Below are positions 50,293 to 63,500 of a stretch of DNA of 64,000 nt, piece after piece. The DNA comes from Tolypocladium sp. Sup5 PDA-1. Its lineage: Eukaryota > Ascomycota > Sordariomycetes > Hypocreales > Ophiocordycipitaceae. The stretch covers positions 248,001 through 312,000 of the forward strand of contig JPHH03000009.1 in NCBI GenBank assembly GCA_000750105.3, in the 5' to 3' direction. The translations under genes were made by a program, and so were the position numbers. Within the stretch, counting starts at the first letter, position 1, and every line of letters begins with the position of its first letter. The notes beneath the pieces were generated by a model, which worked only from the letters and a program-made list of their open reading frames with translations, had not been told where the DNA came from and made no database searches.

Positions 50293-52528
50293 ATGGCTCC
50301 CAGAGTGATTGTCGTGGGCGGTGGCCGTAAGTAGCTGAACCCGCTCCTCGTGTCGTGCTCTCTGCTGCGCTTTCGCCGACTCATCCGCCTTGGCGATGGC
50401 GGCGACGAGGCGCAGAGTCGCGCAGTGCAGGCGTATCGTGAGATGGGGTCCGAGGCTGACGTCGTCGCAAACAGTGTCTGGCCTGAGCGCCGCGCACACC
50501 ATCTACCTGTCCGGCGGCAATGTCGTCGTCCTCGACAAGCAGGGTGAGTCAATACCCCATATTCTCCTGCCCCCGGATTTCCGGCTCCTGGCGACCGCTG
50601 GGAGACGGGGCCGGGCTGTGCTCTCTCAACCACCACGTGTGGTGCGGCTTTCACATGCTGACATGTGGCGACGGCAGGCTTCTTCGGCGGCAACTCCACC
50701 AAGGCCACGTCCGGCATCAACGGCGCCCTGACCCGGACGCAGGTCGACCTCAAGATTGGCGACAGCGTCAAGCAGTTCTACGATGATACCTTGAAGTCGG
50801 CCCGTGACAAGGCCCGCCCCGACCTCATCAAGGTGCTCACCTACAAGTCCGCCGCCGCCGTCGAGTGGCTGCAGGACGTCTTCAACCTCGACCTGACGCT
50901 CGTCTCGCGGTTAGGGTGAGTTTGTTCGACACTTGAGCGAGATGGATGCATACTGACTGGCTCGCAGCGGCCACTCCCAGCCCCGAACCCACCGTGGCCA
51001 CGACGCCAAGTTCCCCGGCATGGCCATCACATACGCCCTCATGCAGCGCCTCGAGGAGCTCGCCGAGAACGAGCCCCACCGCGTCGAGATCATCAAGAAG
51101 GCCCGCGTCACCGACCTCAACAAGGAGGGCAACACCGTCACCGGCGTCACCTACGAGGTCAACGGCCAGACGGCCACCCTCGACGGCCCCGTCGTCCTCG
51201 CCACCGGTGGCTACGCCGCCGACTTTGGCGACACCTCGCTGCTCAAGAAGCACCGCCCCGACACCTTCGGCCTGGCCACCACCAACGGCACCCACGCCAC
51301 TGGTGACGGCCAGAAGATGGTCATGGCCATCGGCGGCAACGGCATCGACATGGACAAGGTCCAGGTCCACCCCACTGGTCTCGTCGACCCCAAGGACCCC
51401 GGCTCCAAGTGGAAGTTCCTGGCTGCCGAGGCCCTCCGTGGCGAGGGCGGCCTGCTGCTCAACGCCGACGGCGACCGCTTCTGCGACGAGCTCGGCCACC
51501 GTGACTACGTCTCGGGCATGATGTGGAAGGAGAAGGAGAAGAACAAGTTCCCCATCCGCCTCATCCTCAACTCCAAGGCCTCCAAGGTCCTGGACTTCCA
51601 CACCCGCCACTACTCTGGCCGCGGCCTCATGAAGAAGATGACTGGCGAGCAGCTGGCCAAGGAGATTGGCTGCACGCCCGACCACCTCCAGGGCACCTTC
51701 AAGACGTACAACGCCATTGCCGAAGGCAAGCAGAAGGACCCCTGGGGCAAGAAGTTCTTCCACAACCTGCCCCTCGACGTAGACGACGACTTCCACGTCG
51801 CCGTCATGGAGCCCGTCCTGCACTTCACCATGGGCGGCATCGAGATCAACGACAAGGCCCAGGTCTTGAACCAGGACCAGAAGCCATTTGACGGTCTCTT
51901 TGCCTGCGGTGAGCTGGCCGGTGGTGTCCACGGCGCCAACCGTCTGGGTGGCTCGTCCCTGCTGGGCTGCGTCGTGTACGGCCGCGTTGCCGGCGACACT
52001 GCGAGCAACTACCTCTTCCAGAAGGCCCTGCAGGGTACCGCCGCCGGCGGCTCGGCCGCTCAGCGTCTGGGCCAGATCTCCCTGCACCTCGACCCCTCGG
52101 CTCCCAATAGGGTGACGGTCGAGTGGGGCAACGGCGTTGGCTCTGGCTCGTCCGGCTCCGGCAACGGCGGCCAGCAGGCTCAGCTGCCCGGCTCCGCTCC
52201 CGGCGCTGGCGCCCCTGAGGAGGCCGGCGCCAAGGCCTCCAAGCCCGACCCTAAGTCGTTCCAGGTGCCCGAGAAGGAGTTCACGATGGACGAGGTGGCC
52301 AAGCACAACAAGAAGGGCGACCTGTGGGTCGTGGTCAAGGGCGTTGTCATGGACCTGACCAACTGGCTGGACGAGCACCCTGGCGGCCCCCAGGCCATCA
52401 TGAACTTCATGGGCCGCGACGCCACCGAGGAGTTTGAGATGCTGCACGACGACGAGGTCATCCCCAAGTATGCCCCCGAGCAGGTCATTGGCCGCGTCAA
52501 GGGCCAGGAGGTGAGCCTCGAGCTGTAA
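50293..52528 (+). CDS. Flavoprotein fumarate reductase with C-terminal cytochrome b5 domain (Osm1/Frd1-like)
   Basis: Four exons (50293-50326, 50475-50543, 50678-50915, 50968-52528) give 633 residues. The FAD fold starts at residue 4 (VIVVGGGLSGLSAAH) and is split by the first intron. GGNSTKATSGING, GGHSQPRTHRG and the catalytic segment HPTGLVDP with RGEGGLLLNADGDRFCDE are fumarate-reductase/succinate-dehydrogenase flavoprotein motifs. GELAGGVHGANRLGGSSLLGCVVYGR closes the FAD site. After a Gly/Ser/Ala linker comes a cytochrome b5 domain with the haem ligand motif LDEHPGG and a second His in EMLHDDE. The soluble enzyme reduces fumarate to succinate, reoxidising flavin in low oxygen. No clear mitochondrial presequence is present. 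The coding strand has strong C-ending codon bias, a sign of high expression, which also creates a long spurious antisense frame. Confidence 0.93.
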
Positions 52529-55500
52529 GGGACACAAATCTCCGTTACGGATCGTCAAAAAACTCTGGATGTAACGAGGCCTGCCGACATGGCACACTCG
52601 CTACCAGCATCTAAAAACAGGCACATGCATGTCACGTATGTGTGAAGGAGGAGTCGCCGCTGCCTGGATATCACTGGCTTTTGGCTACTACTATATGGCG
52701 CACGGGGTGTTGATTCCATTTGTTGGACCACAAATCTTTTTTTGTGTGTATGTATTCATAGCTGTTATGCCCGCCATATATCGAGATGTACGGTTTCTAT
52801 ACCTAGTCTGACAGGTCGTCTGCTTGTGTGTTTTGATGTATCACGCTCCGCCGCGAGGTCGGGGACTTCTCTCGCTCCACGTGCCGGGGGGCCGTTTTGT
52901 TCGTTGGACGGGATGACTGCGCAAGGGACGGAGGCACGCCTCTGGAGCGTCTGCCACGTCGCCGCCGCAGACGAGCGCTTCTCCAGCAGGCTTCATCCCA
53001 TTCAGCACCGCAAGGGGCGCCCGCTGCCGACCAATGTCGGAGCCGCAGTCACGCTCACGCACCCCAGTCCCTCGCGCAGCCAGCACACCCTGCGCCAGTC
53101 ACGAGCATATGCAGATCGGCGCTCACATGGGCCCCGCGGGTTGGGCGAAAGTGTTTTTGTGCGTATTCGTACACGCACACGTGAAAGGCACAAGTAAAGT
53201 TCTAAAACCGTTTAAAGGCACGTTGGCAGGCATGTGCCAGATGGGCAGGGCGGCAGCACGACGATGCGAGGATGCGGTGTCTGCCAAGCGCGGCAACTGT
53301 GGGCAGCGATTTGACAGCGGCAACTTTACGAGAGATTTTGGCGACGTATTTCGAACATCGTATCCAAGCCAGCCCCTGACCACTGCTCGTGTAAGGCAAG
53401 GTACGAAAAGTTTGTGCTACAGGTTGCAAATGAGGAATACATTACCCTTACGTACTATAGCCAGGGCCCGCGTACCATGCTGCTTGGCATCAAGCAAGCC
53501 GCACGGGGGAAAAAACTTCCAGAGATGAATCCTTTGAGCGGTCCGGACCCGGCACCGCGAGAGAGGCACCGCGGGAGTCGGGCGTCACAGCAGGTTGCTG
53601 GGCCGTATTGCAGACAATGGGCAGCTTGTTGGAGCATAGCGGCGATGGCAGCATCGAGGTATCAGAGAACGCTTGAGCAAGGTGGGCTTGCAGGGGCAGC
53701 TCAATTTTGTTTCCGACGCCGCCATGCCGCAGAGACTGAAAGAGGTCGACAATGCATACGTCCCCGGCCGCTGGTGGCTTCGAGCTAGGGCTTGCCCAGC
53801 ACCGCTGTGATAGGTCGTGAACCCCGTCTCATTACCTCTGGGTTTTAGGTTTCCAGGCGTGACTTGATGACCAACGGCGGTGACGGTTGGGAACTCGAAG
53901 ACATCCTGAGGTTGTGACTTTCGGGCTAGCGCAGACGAGAGTCGGTGCTCCTTTATGTACGGAGTAGCGGTGGATGGCCATATACGTCGGCGAGGGGTTC
54001 TTGGCTTGGCGGCCGAAGCCATCCGCGAGGGACGAAACTGACAGGGCGATTCATTTGGGCGGGAAGGGTTAGCGGGTGGAGTGGCTTAGAATTCGATAGT
54101 TTGACGTTTGGTCAAACGGTGCGTTACGTGAGCCATGGTGTAGTCAGGTCCGAGGAGAGGTTCAAAGCCAGGGACCAGCCTCGGACGACGTCAGTGCAGC
54201 AGATGGGATATACCGTTGAAGCACACGGATCAGGGAAGCAGAGTTCGCCAAACGGGGCCGAAGCCTGGCAGCTAGTGGAGGAATAGCAGGAGGATACGGA
54301 GTACGGATAGTGCAGCCAGTGGTCAAGTTGAGAGAAAGTCAGAAAAGCCACGGCAGTCGCTGGCTCACTGGCAGGGATGCTGGGCCTGGTGGTGTGAGCC
54401 GGCGAGGTACATACGGTACATACCGCCCCGTTCTCACGCGACGACGGCCCCCCGCATCGTGGAACGACTGGGGACTGGGGGACGTCGAGGCTGGACTCTC
54501 GGAAACTGGGGTCGGGATCGCTGGCTGTCAGGACACAGCGCGAGCCCGTTGCCACGGATACTGTGCTGGTCCGGTAGACGCACCCTCCACCGCTGCGTGA
54601 CGAGTGGGCGTTTGGTCGCCTCTCACATCCAGTGATTCCACGCCGACATCCTCTTGGAACCAGGCAGTGCTGGGCCCTGCTCCTGGCTAGCAATAAGAAT
54701 GGGATAAGAATGGCGATTAGCTCGGCGGTGAGGCCTGGCCAGGGCAGCCAAAGGGCGAGGTGGGAGAGGGCACGCCTGGTGGTCCTGGCGCCTGGTGGTC
54801 CTGACGCCTGGTGCCCCGTCCATCGCAAAAGCACCAGCAGGGTTCCGCCAAAGAGTTGAATTGAATTGTGACAACCGACGGCAAGGTGAGCACTGAAGTT
54901 GAGGTTGAGAACTCGAGTCAGCCGCCGGCACACCTTCTCCGCTATCCGACACGTCAGATTCAAGCATTAGAGATGCGCATTCCTCCGCCAGAACGGCGCA
55001 GGCCAGAGCCGTGAGGGAGCAGCGAGCAAGGCGGTTTCACTCCCGTGGACAAGACATTGTCGCGTGTGTCTGGCATGCCGTGGCCAAGAGTGTTGCTGGA
55101 CCTCTACCAACACTACGGAGTAGGTCTTCAGTGTTAGCCCACCTGCCCACCGAGCGGGAGCCGTGCATGCAGCATGAGAGCCATGTGGGCGAGGAACAGG
55201 ACCCAAGTCGACACATTCGCCTGTTGTACGGAGTATAATACAACACCGAGCACCCGCCCGGCACTGCTCCTGGCGGCGACGGGTTGATAAGAAAGTGTTG
55301 GTCGAGGCGCAAAGGCTGAAAGGCCTGAGCTTTGTTGCACTCGGAGCAGCCGCTGCATGATTGCGGTCAGCCCATGCGCCCAAGCCGCACTGTGAGAGGA
55401 AGCGATGTTGAGCGGAGGGCCGGTGGCTTTGTGCAAGCCGGGGGAGCGTCGGACAGTTGGGCCCAGTGTGCGCCACACAGTAGCAGTAACAGCTTGAATA

Positions 55501-56882
55501 CCTCGATCCTCGTCCTCACGGCGGCGTGCGTTTCAGCAGCCAGGCATTTCGCATGACTGAGCCGTTGTCAGAGCTGCGGTTTCGTGGCATCGTCGAGCAG
55601 TGCGGATAGACTCTTCCTCATGGCCGCAAGCCCATACTGTACAGTACTGCGATCTGGGCTGTTGGTTCGTCGACGTCGGTTGGTCGGCCGCGCGTGGACA
55701 CCGTGGTGAGTCGTTCGTGGCGTGACTAGGGAGCAAGTTCCTCTCCCTTGGGTCGATAGGCTGGGTCGATGCTACTTCGCATCAACGGCTCGAATCTGGG
55801 GAAGCTTGGATCCAGTTTCGGCCAGAGGATGGCGGCAGACTAAGAGCTCGTTCGGCTCCATGGCGCTTTTGGCAACTGGGCTGTTGTGCCGAAGTCTCAT
55901 GTAAGACAGATCATCGATGCTTCTGGGGAAGGATGAGGGGGTGATGGCGAGACAGTGGCTGCAGGCTGGCAGTCTGCTCTCCTGCTCAAGCCTCTCTGGA
56001 TGTCCGAGGCTCGATGGAGGCTGCGCCGTAGTCCGTACAAGTTGGCCCGACCCGATGACCCTGGGCAAGATGATTTGCAGGACCGCACACCAGTCAAGAT
56101 GCAGGACGGCGTCCAGGTCCCCCCGTCAGTGCCAAGTTGCCAGAGGAGGGAGGCTGCGTGCGAGAGCGGAAGAGGCCAGTGCAGGAGGGAAGCTGGAGTC
56201 CCATCATTCCTGTGTGACGAGGCGCCAACGCCCAAGGCAGCATAGCGCGGAGCAATGGAGGGTGGAACCGGCTGCCCACGGCCGCTACGGACGTACAGTG
56301 CGCGCAGCTACAGCGCCCTCAGCACCACCGTTGCGCCGGCCAGCGCCAGCCCAGCGCCATGCACAGCGCCATGGGCTGGGCTCGCGCTACGCTGCTGCCC
56401 TTGCGGGCCAATCAGCGCCGGCCTCGGCTCGCCGTTCGCCTGATCCTGCTGGCAGCCATACTCCCTGGCGGCCCCCAGTTTTTCCCTCCCTCCCAGGCCT
56501 CTCTCTCCCCTTCGTCCTCGCTGCCACAGTGCAGCACTAGTTCATCCCACGCACTCGCACCCAATCCTCACCACCGCTGCCAACTGACTCCCTTCTCCCC
56601 TTCTCCTCCTCTCCGCCCCATCGTTGCTCGTCACGACGTCGCAACCCGGATACAACTCGCAGACCCTTTGCGACTCGCGAGTGGCGCGGCCTCGCGCTTG
56701 GTACGCATAGAGTGAACGTCGTCGACGCTCGCCCGCCCCCCGAGGGGCCCTCGATCCCCGGACTCTGCGATTGAGCCGAGAACCACGCCCTCCTGCGATC
56801 ACCAACCAACCCCGACTTCGAGCGAGACGAACCGTGCGACGTATTGCCGTGGTCCTGGATTGGCGTCCCAACACCCGCAACC
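52529..56882. other. 4.35 kb intergenic region with clustered TACGGAGTA motifs
   Basis: No gene recognised on either strand; the longest frames lack domains and have atypical composition. The 9-mer TACGGAGTA occurs at 53958, 54295, 55114 and 55227; the last sits in a GTTGTA...TACAAC hairpin. From about 56460 the sequence becomes C/T-rich, the leader of the sugar transporter. Confidence 0.5.
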
Positions 56883-58991
56883 ATGGCGATTGCCATGGGC
56901 TGGCACAAGCCCGACAATGTCGCAGGCTCGTCGGCGCCGGCCATCATGGTCGGTCTCTTTGTTGCGTCAGGCGGACTACTCTTTGGCTATGATACTGGGT
57001 AAGTCTACCGCTGTGGTACGGGTGCCACGCATGCGCCGTGTTGTCGCACTCGCACCTGAGGATGGACGTCGCACGTTGGCCCTGGCATCATGGGAGGCGC
57101 GAGACGTTGCGCGAGACGACGGAGATGCGTGTATGGAAAGACACACTGTGGCAAGACAAGGACGACGGTGGTTGTTCTTGATCTGCAAGAGAGGAAACGA
57201 GGAGTCAAGATGAGGCGGGATGGATGGGATGCGCAAGCGGGACCGCTCGACACCGTCGCGGCGCGTGACAAACGTTGCAAGTGTACAACATGAGGCTAAC
57301 TCTGCACCCCCATCCAGGGCCATCAACGGCATCCTCGCCATGCCCGCGTTCAAGAATCAGTTCGCCACCAGCTGCCGACCCGACATCTGCAACAAGGACC
57401 TGTCTTTAATTGTCGCCATCCTCAGTGCCGGCACCGTCGTCGGAGCGCTGCTCGCGGCCCCGGCCGGAGACTCGCTGGGACGACGAATAGCTCTCCTCAT
57501 CGCCGTTGGCGTCTTCTGCATCGGCGCCATCTGCCAAGTTTGCGCCGACGCCGTCGCATTACTCCTCGTTGGAAGGTAACGCCTGTCACCCTCGTCACGA
57601 ACCTTGTGCAATTTCGTGAGAGGTTCGCAGCCTGAGCACTGGCTGACTTGTTTCCTCGCAGGGCACTGGCCGGCGTTGGTGTCGGTGCCATCTCAGTCCT
57701 GGTGCCTCTATATCAGTCCGAAATGGCTCCCAAGTGGATTAGAGGCACCCTGGTCTGCGCCTATCAACTCTCCATTACGATAGGACTCCTCTCCGCGTCC
57801 GTCGTCAACATCATCACCTCTGATATCACAAACTCTTCCGCCTACCGAATCCCCCTGGGCCTCCAGATCATCCCGGCACTCATCCTCACCGCCGGTCTCC
57901 TCGTCCTCCCCGAGACGCCACGCTTCCTGGTCAAAAAGGGCCGCAAGGAGGCGGCCGGCTTGTCACTCAGCCGGCTTCGACGCCTCGACATCACCCATCC
58001 CGCCCTCATCGAAGAGCTCCAGGAAATCGTCGCCAACCATCAGTACGAGCTGACGTTGGGACCGGACACCTACAAGGATGTCTTTGTCGGAACCCCTCAC
58101 CTGGGGCGACGAACCTTCACCGGATGCGGCCTGCAGATGCTGCAGCAGCTGACGGGAATCAACTTCATCATGTACTACAGCACAACCTTCTTTGGCGGCG
58201 TCGGCGTGGCGAGTCCGTACACCAAGTCCATGATTATCAACGTCATCAACGTCGTATCCACCATTCCCGGCCTCTTGATCATTGAGACCTGGGGCCGCCG
58301 GCGCCTGCTCATGGTTGGTGCGCTGGGGATGGCTGCGTGTCAGTTGCTCATGGCATCATTTTCCACTGCTGCCGGTTCGGATCTGAAGGGTGCTTCGCAG
58401 ACGATACTCGTCGTCTTCTGCTCCCTCAACATCTTCTTCTTCGCCGCTTCCTGGGGCCCCGTCGTCTGGGTCGTCACGTCCGAAATCTACCCTCTCAAGG
58501 TCCGAGCAAAGGCCATGTCGCTCTCCACAGCCTCCAACTGGGTCCTGAACTTTGGGATCGCCTACAGCACGCCTTTCATGGTCGGAACCGGACCGGGCTA
58601 CGCGAGCTTCGGGCCCAAGATCTTCTTCATCTGGGGCGCCTTTTGCATTGTCGCCGTATTCTTCGTCTGGTGCATGGTGTATGAGACGAGCAAGATCAGC
58701 CTGGAACAGATTGACGAGATGTACGAGCGAGTCAACCACGCCTGGAACAGCAAAACCTTTGAGCCGAGCTGGAGCTTCCAGCAAATTCTCGACGAGGGCT
58801 GGTCGCCAAGTGCCGTCCCTCCACCCGAGCACGAGCTCCAGGCCACTTCGTCACATTCGAGCGCAGTCACTACCCTCGGCAACTCGAACTCGTCATCTCT
58901 CACCATACACCACGGCAACGAAAATACAGCGCCGCCTTCACGCGATAACAAGCCGATACCGGCCATGGCGAATGTTGATTTCAGCTATTAG
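56883..58991 (+). CDS. MFS hexose transporter (sugar porter family)
   Basis: Three exons (56883-56998, 57318-57575, 57662-58991) give 567 residues with 12 expected membrane segments. Sugar-porter marks are GGLLFGYDTGAING across the first intron, AGDSLGRRIAL (motif A), GVGVGAISVLVPLYQSEMAPKWIRG, LPETPRFLVKKGR at the central loop, QQLTGINFIMYYSTTFF in segment 7, WGRRRLL, and VTSEIYPLKVRAKAM. The first intron is unusually long (319 nt) for this window. The ATG at 56883 (ACCATGG) was chosen over the in-frame Met at codon 5. The hydrophilic tail of about 100 residues is serine-rich and could be phosphorylated. It resembles the glucose transporter/sensor group of filamentous fungi. Transport of glucose or related hexoses is the family expectation. 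Confidence 0.92.
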
Positions 58992-60103
58992 GCGATATAC
59001 CCCGCAAAGAGCACGTTGCACGTCTATACATTTGGCTTTTTGGACTGAGGACTATCATGTGACATACGGACTTGTACCAGCGACGGAGTTGTTAGCGTGA
59101 CGGCGTTTCACGAGGCCTGGGCGACATGATTATTTATCTGGTTGGGGTTCTTGGCGTTTAAGCGTTTGCTTTTTAAACCCCGGGCGAGGGAACATTGAGC
59201 ACGGGATTGTCGGTCCGTCACACCGACGTGTTATGAGGAAATGTATCTTTTCTGTGGATGCAGATACCCGGATTTTTATGTGGCTTGCTGTTCGATCGTT
59301 TTGCCGGCGAACAAGTCAACGTCGTTTTGGTTAGCACCAGAGAGTTAATGGCTGGGTTACAAGGGGGCCACGGGGCATGGGGGGGTGGTCGTGGTGTGAG
59401 GAGGCAGGCGGCAGATTTGTCCTTGGTACTCGCTACAAATACAAGAGATGATTTCAAGTCTATCTGAGGCATATCTTGTTATCCAAGTACTCTTGTCATG
59501 GTGATGTTGCCCGGCGAAGTTGTGTCACGCTTCTGCTCTGCTTCTTGTGGATGTCGTGCAGTGTACCGCGTAGCAAACCCGTCAAATGCCTGGGGTTACC
59601 TTGCTTCATTCGTCTACTCAGCTGAGCGAGGCGTTGCTCCTTGTCAGCCTCAGGGCTCTTTGGCTTCCTTTCCGGGGTGGAAGGAACAACTAGTACGACT
59701 AGGAATTGCAGAGGCACAGTCCTAAGCAGACAAGGATAGCAAGCACAATTTCCCACGCCATTGGCCCCTTTATTGACAGCCGTCTATGTCGTACAAAAAG
59801 GTAGTCATGAAAAGATAAAAAATAGTAGTGTTCATTGGCCATGACATTGTCATTTCGTTAAGGGTGCGTTCTCCCATGCTGCTGAACCCAAATGTCAGAC
59901 CACCGCCGCCATGGCGCCAAACGCCCACGTGCCAGCTTCTCCCACGCCACGCGGTGGAATATGAGCGCAAAAGCAGGAACGGAAAAGTCAGAAGGGGTAT
60001 GATAAGTCATCGCTGATGAACCGTCGCTGATGCTCGAGGTCACACAGTTTTACCGCAGTCTCCTGTTCCATGCGACGACGTCGCGTACAGACGGGTATGG
60101 AGA
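58992..60103. other. Intergenic, nothing recognised
   Basis: 1.1 kb between the convergent sugar transporter and serine-rich protein genes. No RNA gene or repeat identified. Confidence 0.5.
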
Positions 60104-60586
60104 TCAGTAGCTTGGGCGCTGCATGAGGTGCTTCTTCAGGATGTTGAGCTCCGTGTCCATGGAGCTGTAATTTGCGTAGTGCGCGACAAAGTTCTCGGCC
60201 TCGTCCATCTCCTCGTCCTCCTCGACCGTGGCCTCGCTGGTCTTGGACCGGCTGGACCGTGATTTGGCGCTCTTCTCGTCCCCGTCCTTGAGCTTCCGTG
60301 AGCGGGATCCCTTTTTCGATGACGACGACGGCTTGTGGCTGGAGCGGGACGAAGACGACTTGCGGCTCGATTTGCTGTCCAAGGATGACGGCGTGCTGGC
60401 TTCGCGATCGGGCTGCCATGAGCTGACGCCGAGCGCCTGGTTCTGGGCCTCGGCGCGGGCTGCCCATTCTGCAAAGCCGCTGGAGTGGAGGATGTTCATG
60501 AAGGACGACTCCATGTTGCATCTGGACGGGCCGGCCTCCATGCTCCCGGGTGGCCGGTTGGCACGCGGGTCGTCTGATGGATCCAT
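60104..60586 (-). CDS. Small serine/lysine-rich protein of unknown function
   Basis: 160 residues from the ATG at 60586 (MDPSDDPRANRPPGSMEAGP). The frame is open for another 39 codons upstream without an obvious reason to prefer that Met. The middle is a low-complexity Ser/Lys/Arg tract (about residues 65-115) suggesting a disordered, perhaps nuclear, segment. It is followed by an acidic stretch (EEDEEMDEAENF) and a conserved-looking helical end (MDTELNILKKHLMQRPSY). The charged layout and the non-random C-terminus argue for a real gene rather than a chance frame. No domain is recognised. An intron in the upstream leader is possible, because TTCATACCC (minus strand GGGTATGAA) near 60665 offers a donor-like site. 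Function not assigned. Confidence 0.6.
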   Translation of the reverse strand: MDPSDDPRANRPPGSMEAGPSRCNMESSFMNILHSSGFAEWAARAEAQNQALGVSSWQPDREASTPSSLDSKSSRKSSSSRSSHKPSSSSKKGSRSRKLKDGDEKSAKSRSSRSKTSEATVEEDEEMDEAENFVAHYANYSSMDTELNILKKHLMQRPSY

Positions 60587-63500
60587 ATTGTCGTAATTTG
60601 ACTGAAGTCGCGGGTCTGGACTGCGTGTAAGAATCAGATGCGCATGGCTTTGGGCGAAAGCTTCATACCCATCTAAACGATACGTCAGCACAAGATCAAT
60701 CAATGGATGCGGTTTCTTGAGTGAGATGGGATTGAATGAGGTTTAACAGCGGCGGACGGGAACTCGTCAAGCAACGGGACTGGGTATTGCATTTAAACGC
60801 GGCCAGAGTGCAAAGGGACGAAGTAGATATTGGCAGACTGATGCTTCGTACAGCCAGACACTCAGGCACTCAGAAGGAGTTGGTTGAGAGAGAGACATGG
60901 TGACGTGTGGGTCGTCGTGGATGTGCGCATAACATACAGGTGCTAGTCAAGACCAGCATGGCGCGTATACAGACAAGCCAGTAGGAGAGCCAAGAGGACG
61001 CTGATTGACTTACATCGACGATGATGTCTGAGCGACCCCGAGGAAAGGCGTTTGAAAACAGCCAGCTGGGTCGTCCCCGGTAGCAGGTGGTGTCCGGAAG
61101 CCCAGCCCGAATGTGTGAGGGCAGCTAGAGGCCGGCGGTGGATGCCGAGGGAGTCGTGTCGTTGGAGATGGGGAACGGCCGTTGCAGTATCCTTCGCGCA
61201 CACGCAAACAATGGTGGGAAGGACGGGTTATAAGTGTCCACGAAGAAGCACAGCTTCGACGAGGAAACAAGAGCGGTACAGAGGACCAGGGAAAAGGAGA
61301 AACGGAACGGGTGCGTGTCACAGCGGCCGAGCGAGTGTATATGTATCACCTATTACAAGTAGTCCGTACGCGGCACCTGGAAGCCGCCAGCCATTGCGGA
61401 GCCCCGGTGGGGAGAGTCTCAAGGGGACGAGTAGATCGCCCCGGCAGAAGGGACCGACCTCCTGGATGTGTCTAGTACAAAGCCATGTTGCAAGTACACG
61501 GGCCGAACATGGGCAACCCAGTCCAATGGGCCAGAGCAGACAGCGCCCGAATCATGGATCATAGACGGTGTGGCACCGTCAGATCGAGCCTCGTTCGTCG
61601 TCGAGCGCCGCAGTCTGCAGCGGCAGGACACGACGGCATTGTCGCGATGCGGTGTTGGTGTGCCCTGGGTGCTGCAAGCGGATTGAGTGAATGGATGAAT
61701 GGATGGATGGAGGGATGGACGGAAGCCAGCGCAGCACAGCAGCAGCAAGCAGCACGGGGGTGGCGGGCGTTCGTTTGCGTGTACGGTTGCGTTCACGCGC
61801 CGGTCGGTCTGTCGGTGCGGGCAGGACAAAACGCCGTTGGCGAAAAAGGGCATCGGCGCGGAGGCGTGCCTGGTGCGGCGAGCAGCATTATCGCCGTCGG
61901 CCGCAGCGCCGTGATTGGGTCTTGCGGCCGGGTCGGCGGTAATCTGCGGACCGGCCATAACGGGCGGGGCTGGCCGGGATGTTCCCGTTGGTTGTCGGCT
62001 ACCGGGAGTCTGGTTAATGCTGGCCTGCTGTCGAATATGGAATGAGGCAGCCGAGGATGGCGTGTTGGCTGGGCAAATGTATGAATCTGCATGTCGAGGA
62101 AGCCATCGAGATGGGGCTTTGGTGGTGGGCCATGGTGATGGTGACGCGGGTTCGATGGCCATGACGACAAAACGACGACGGGCTCGAGCCATATGCAGCC
62201 ATCGTCCAAGCGTCCTCCTCGTCGGCCGACGGCGAAGCGTGGGCTTGCAAGTGCGTCCAGGGCGCCGCCCCTCGAAATTGTCAATCAATGGGGATCCTGT
62301 GATAAAGGCCGATACGAAGTATGTACAAGACATGCTTGCAGGGCCGAATTGGACTGCATCTCAGGAGGGGGTGAAGCGCAAGGGAGGCAGGCCATGGCAT
62401 TGGTGGACAGGCGAGCGACGAGAACGCTGGTCGAAGCAAACAGGGCCCGTGAAGTTGCATTGGATCCTCCCCCCTCCCCCCACAGCGATCAGATTGCGGT
62501 AGATCTGTCACGCCAGCCACCCTTGCACCGCAGGCGAGACGCTGCAGATCGAACCCCTACGAGTATGAGTAGAGAGCGCCGGAAGGGCCAGGAGCTGGGC
62601 AAGAATCGAATTGCCTGCCCGCTGGATCGTGGCCACGCAGTCGGTGCAACCCCTTCGGCGGGCCCATGTGCGGATGCGGCGTTGTGTCCTGTCCGCATCA
62701 GAGGTATTGAATGCTGTTCGATGCTTGGTCGTCCACGCCAGGTGCTCTGAAACACCAAAGACGCAATCGACATTGGTACTGTAGGTACGTACGGACTACG
62801 GACTGGCTGCAACGTGATCAGGGCACGTGCTGGATGAGCGAACCACGGCGGCACTTCCAAACAGTGACAGCTCAGCACGTACGGGTACAACATCACGTCT
62901 CCATGCACGGCCGCTCCGCCCGTTTGTCCAGCTTTTGCATCACGTCCCCCCCGTTGTGACGATAGCCTGCAGGTGGCCAGCGCACGCCGTCGACTGCATC
63001 CGTCACCAACCGCTGGCTGCGCTTCAAGCAGAAGCCTCGCCGGCGGCGCCGTAACCCGTCGCCTCCACGAGCCACACCCGCCTGCCGACGTCCGCTCGCC
63101 TCGGCCACGGCCACGAGCCGCCCTCCCGTTGCGTTGCCGCTTCGTGGCCAGCTTCAATGGCACCGCTCGATGGCGGCGGCCGGCGATATCGAGGCGGCCG
63201 GCGTCCCATTGGCCGCTGCCCCCGGCACTCGCCCAGACTGGCTGCAGCCGCATCCTAACACCGACCCGAGGATGCACCCACTCCCCTGCCCGGGCGTGAC
63301 GGAAGCGGCTCTGTTCCTTTTGATGCGGCAGCACGAAACCGTTTGCTTGCCTGCTTCATTGAATCGACCGCATGGCCGAGGCTAACGCCCAGTCGGCCGA
63401 GACGCAAGCGATATCGTCGTGGCACCACTTCAGCTCGGCATCAACCTCCACCACGGGAGCAGCCATGCTACCTACCCGACTGCTACGTACCGCCACCACC

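Noticed and set aside
50882..52597. 571-codon open frame antisense to fumarate reductase
   Set aside because: It mirrors the strongly C-ending codon use of the fumarate reductase gene; its valine/leucine/glycine-rich text has no domain.
54124..54963. 279-codon minus-strand open frame
   Set aside because: No domain, atypical composition and overlapping frames in other phases; it lies in a GC-rich spacer.
61419..62333. 304-codon minus-strand open frame
   Set aside because: Composition-driven: histidine/proline/arginine-rich low-complexity text, with competing frames on the opposite strand.
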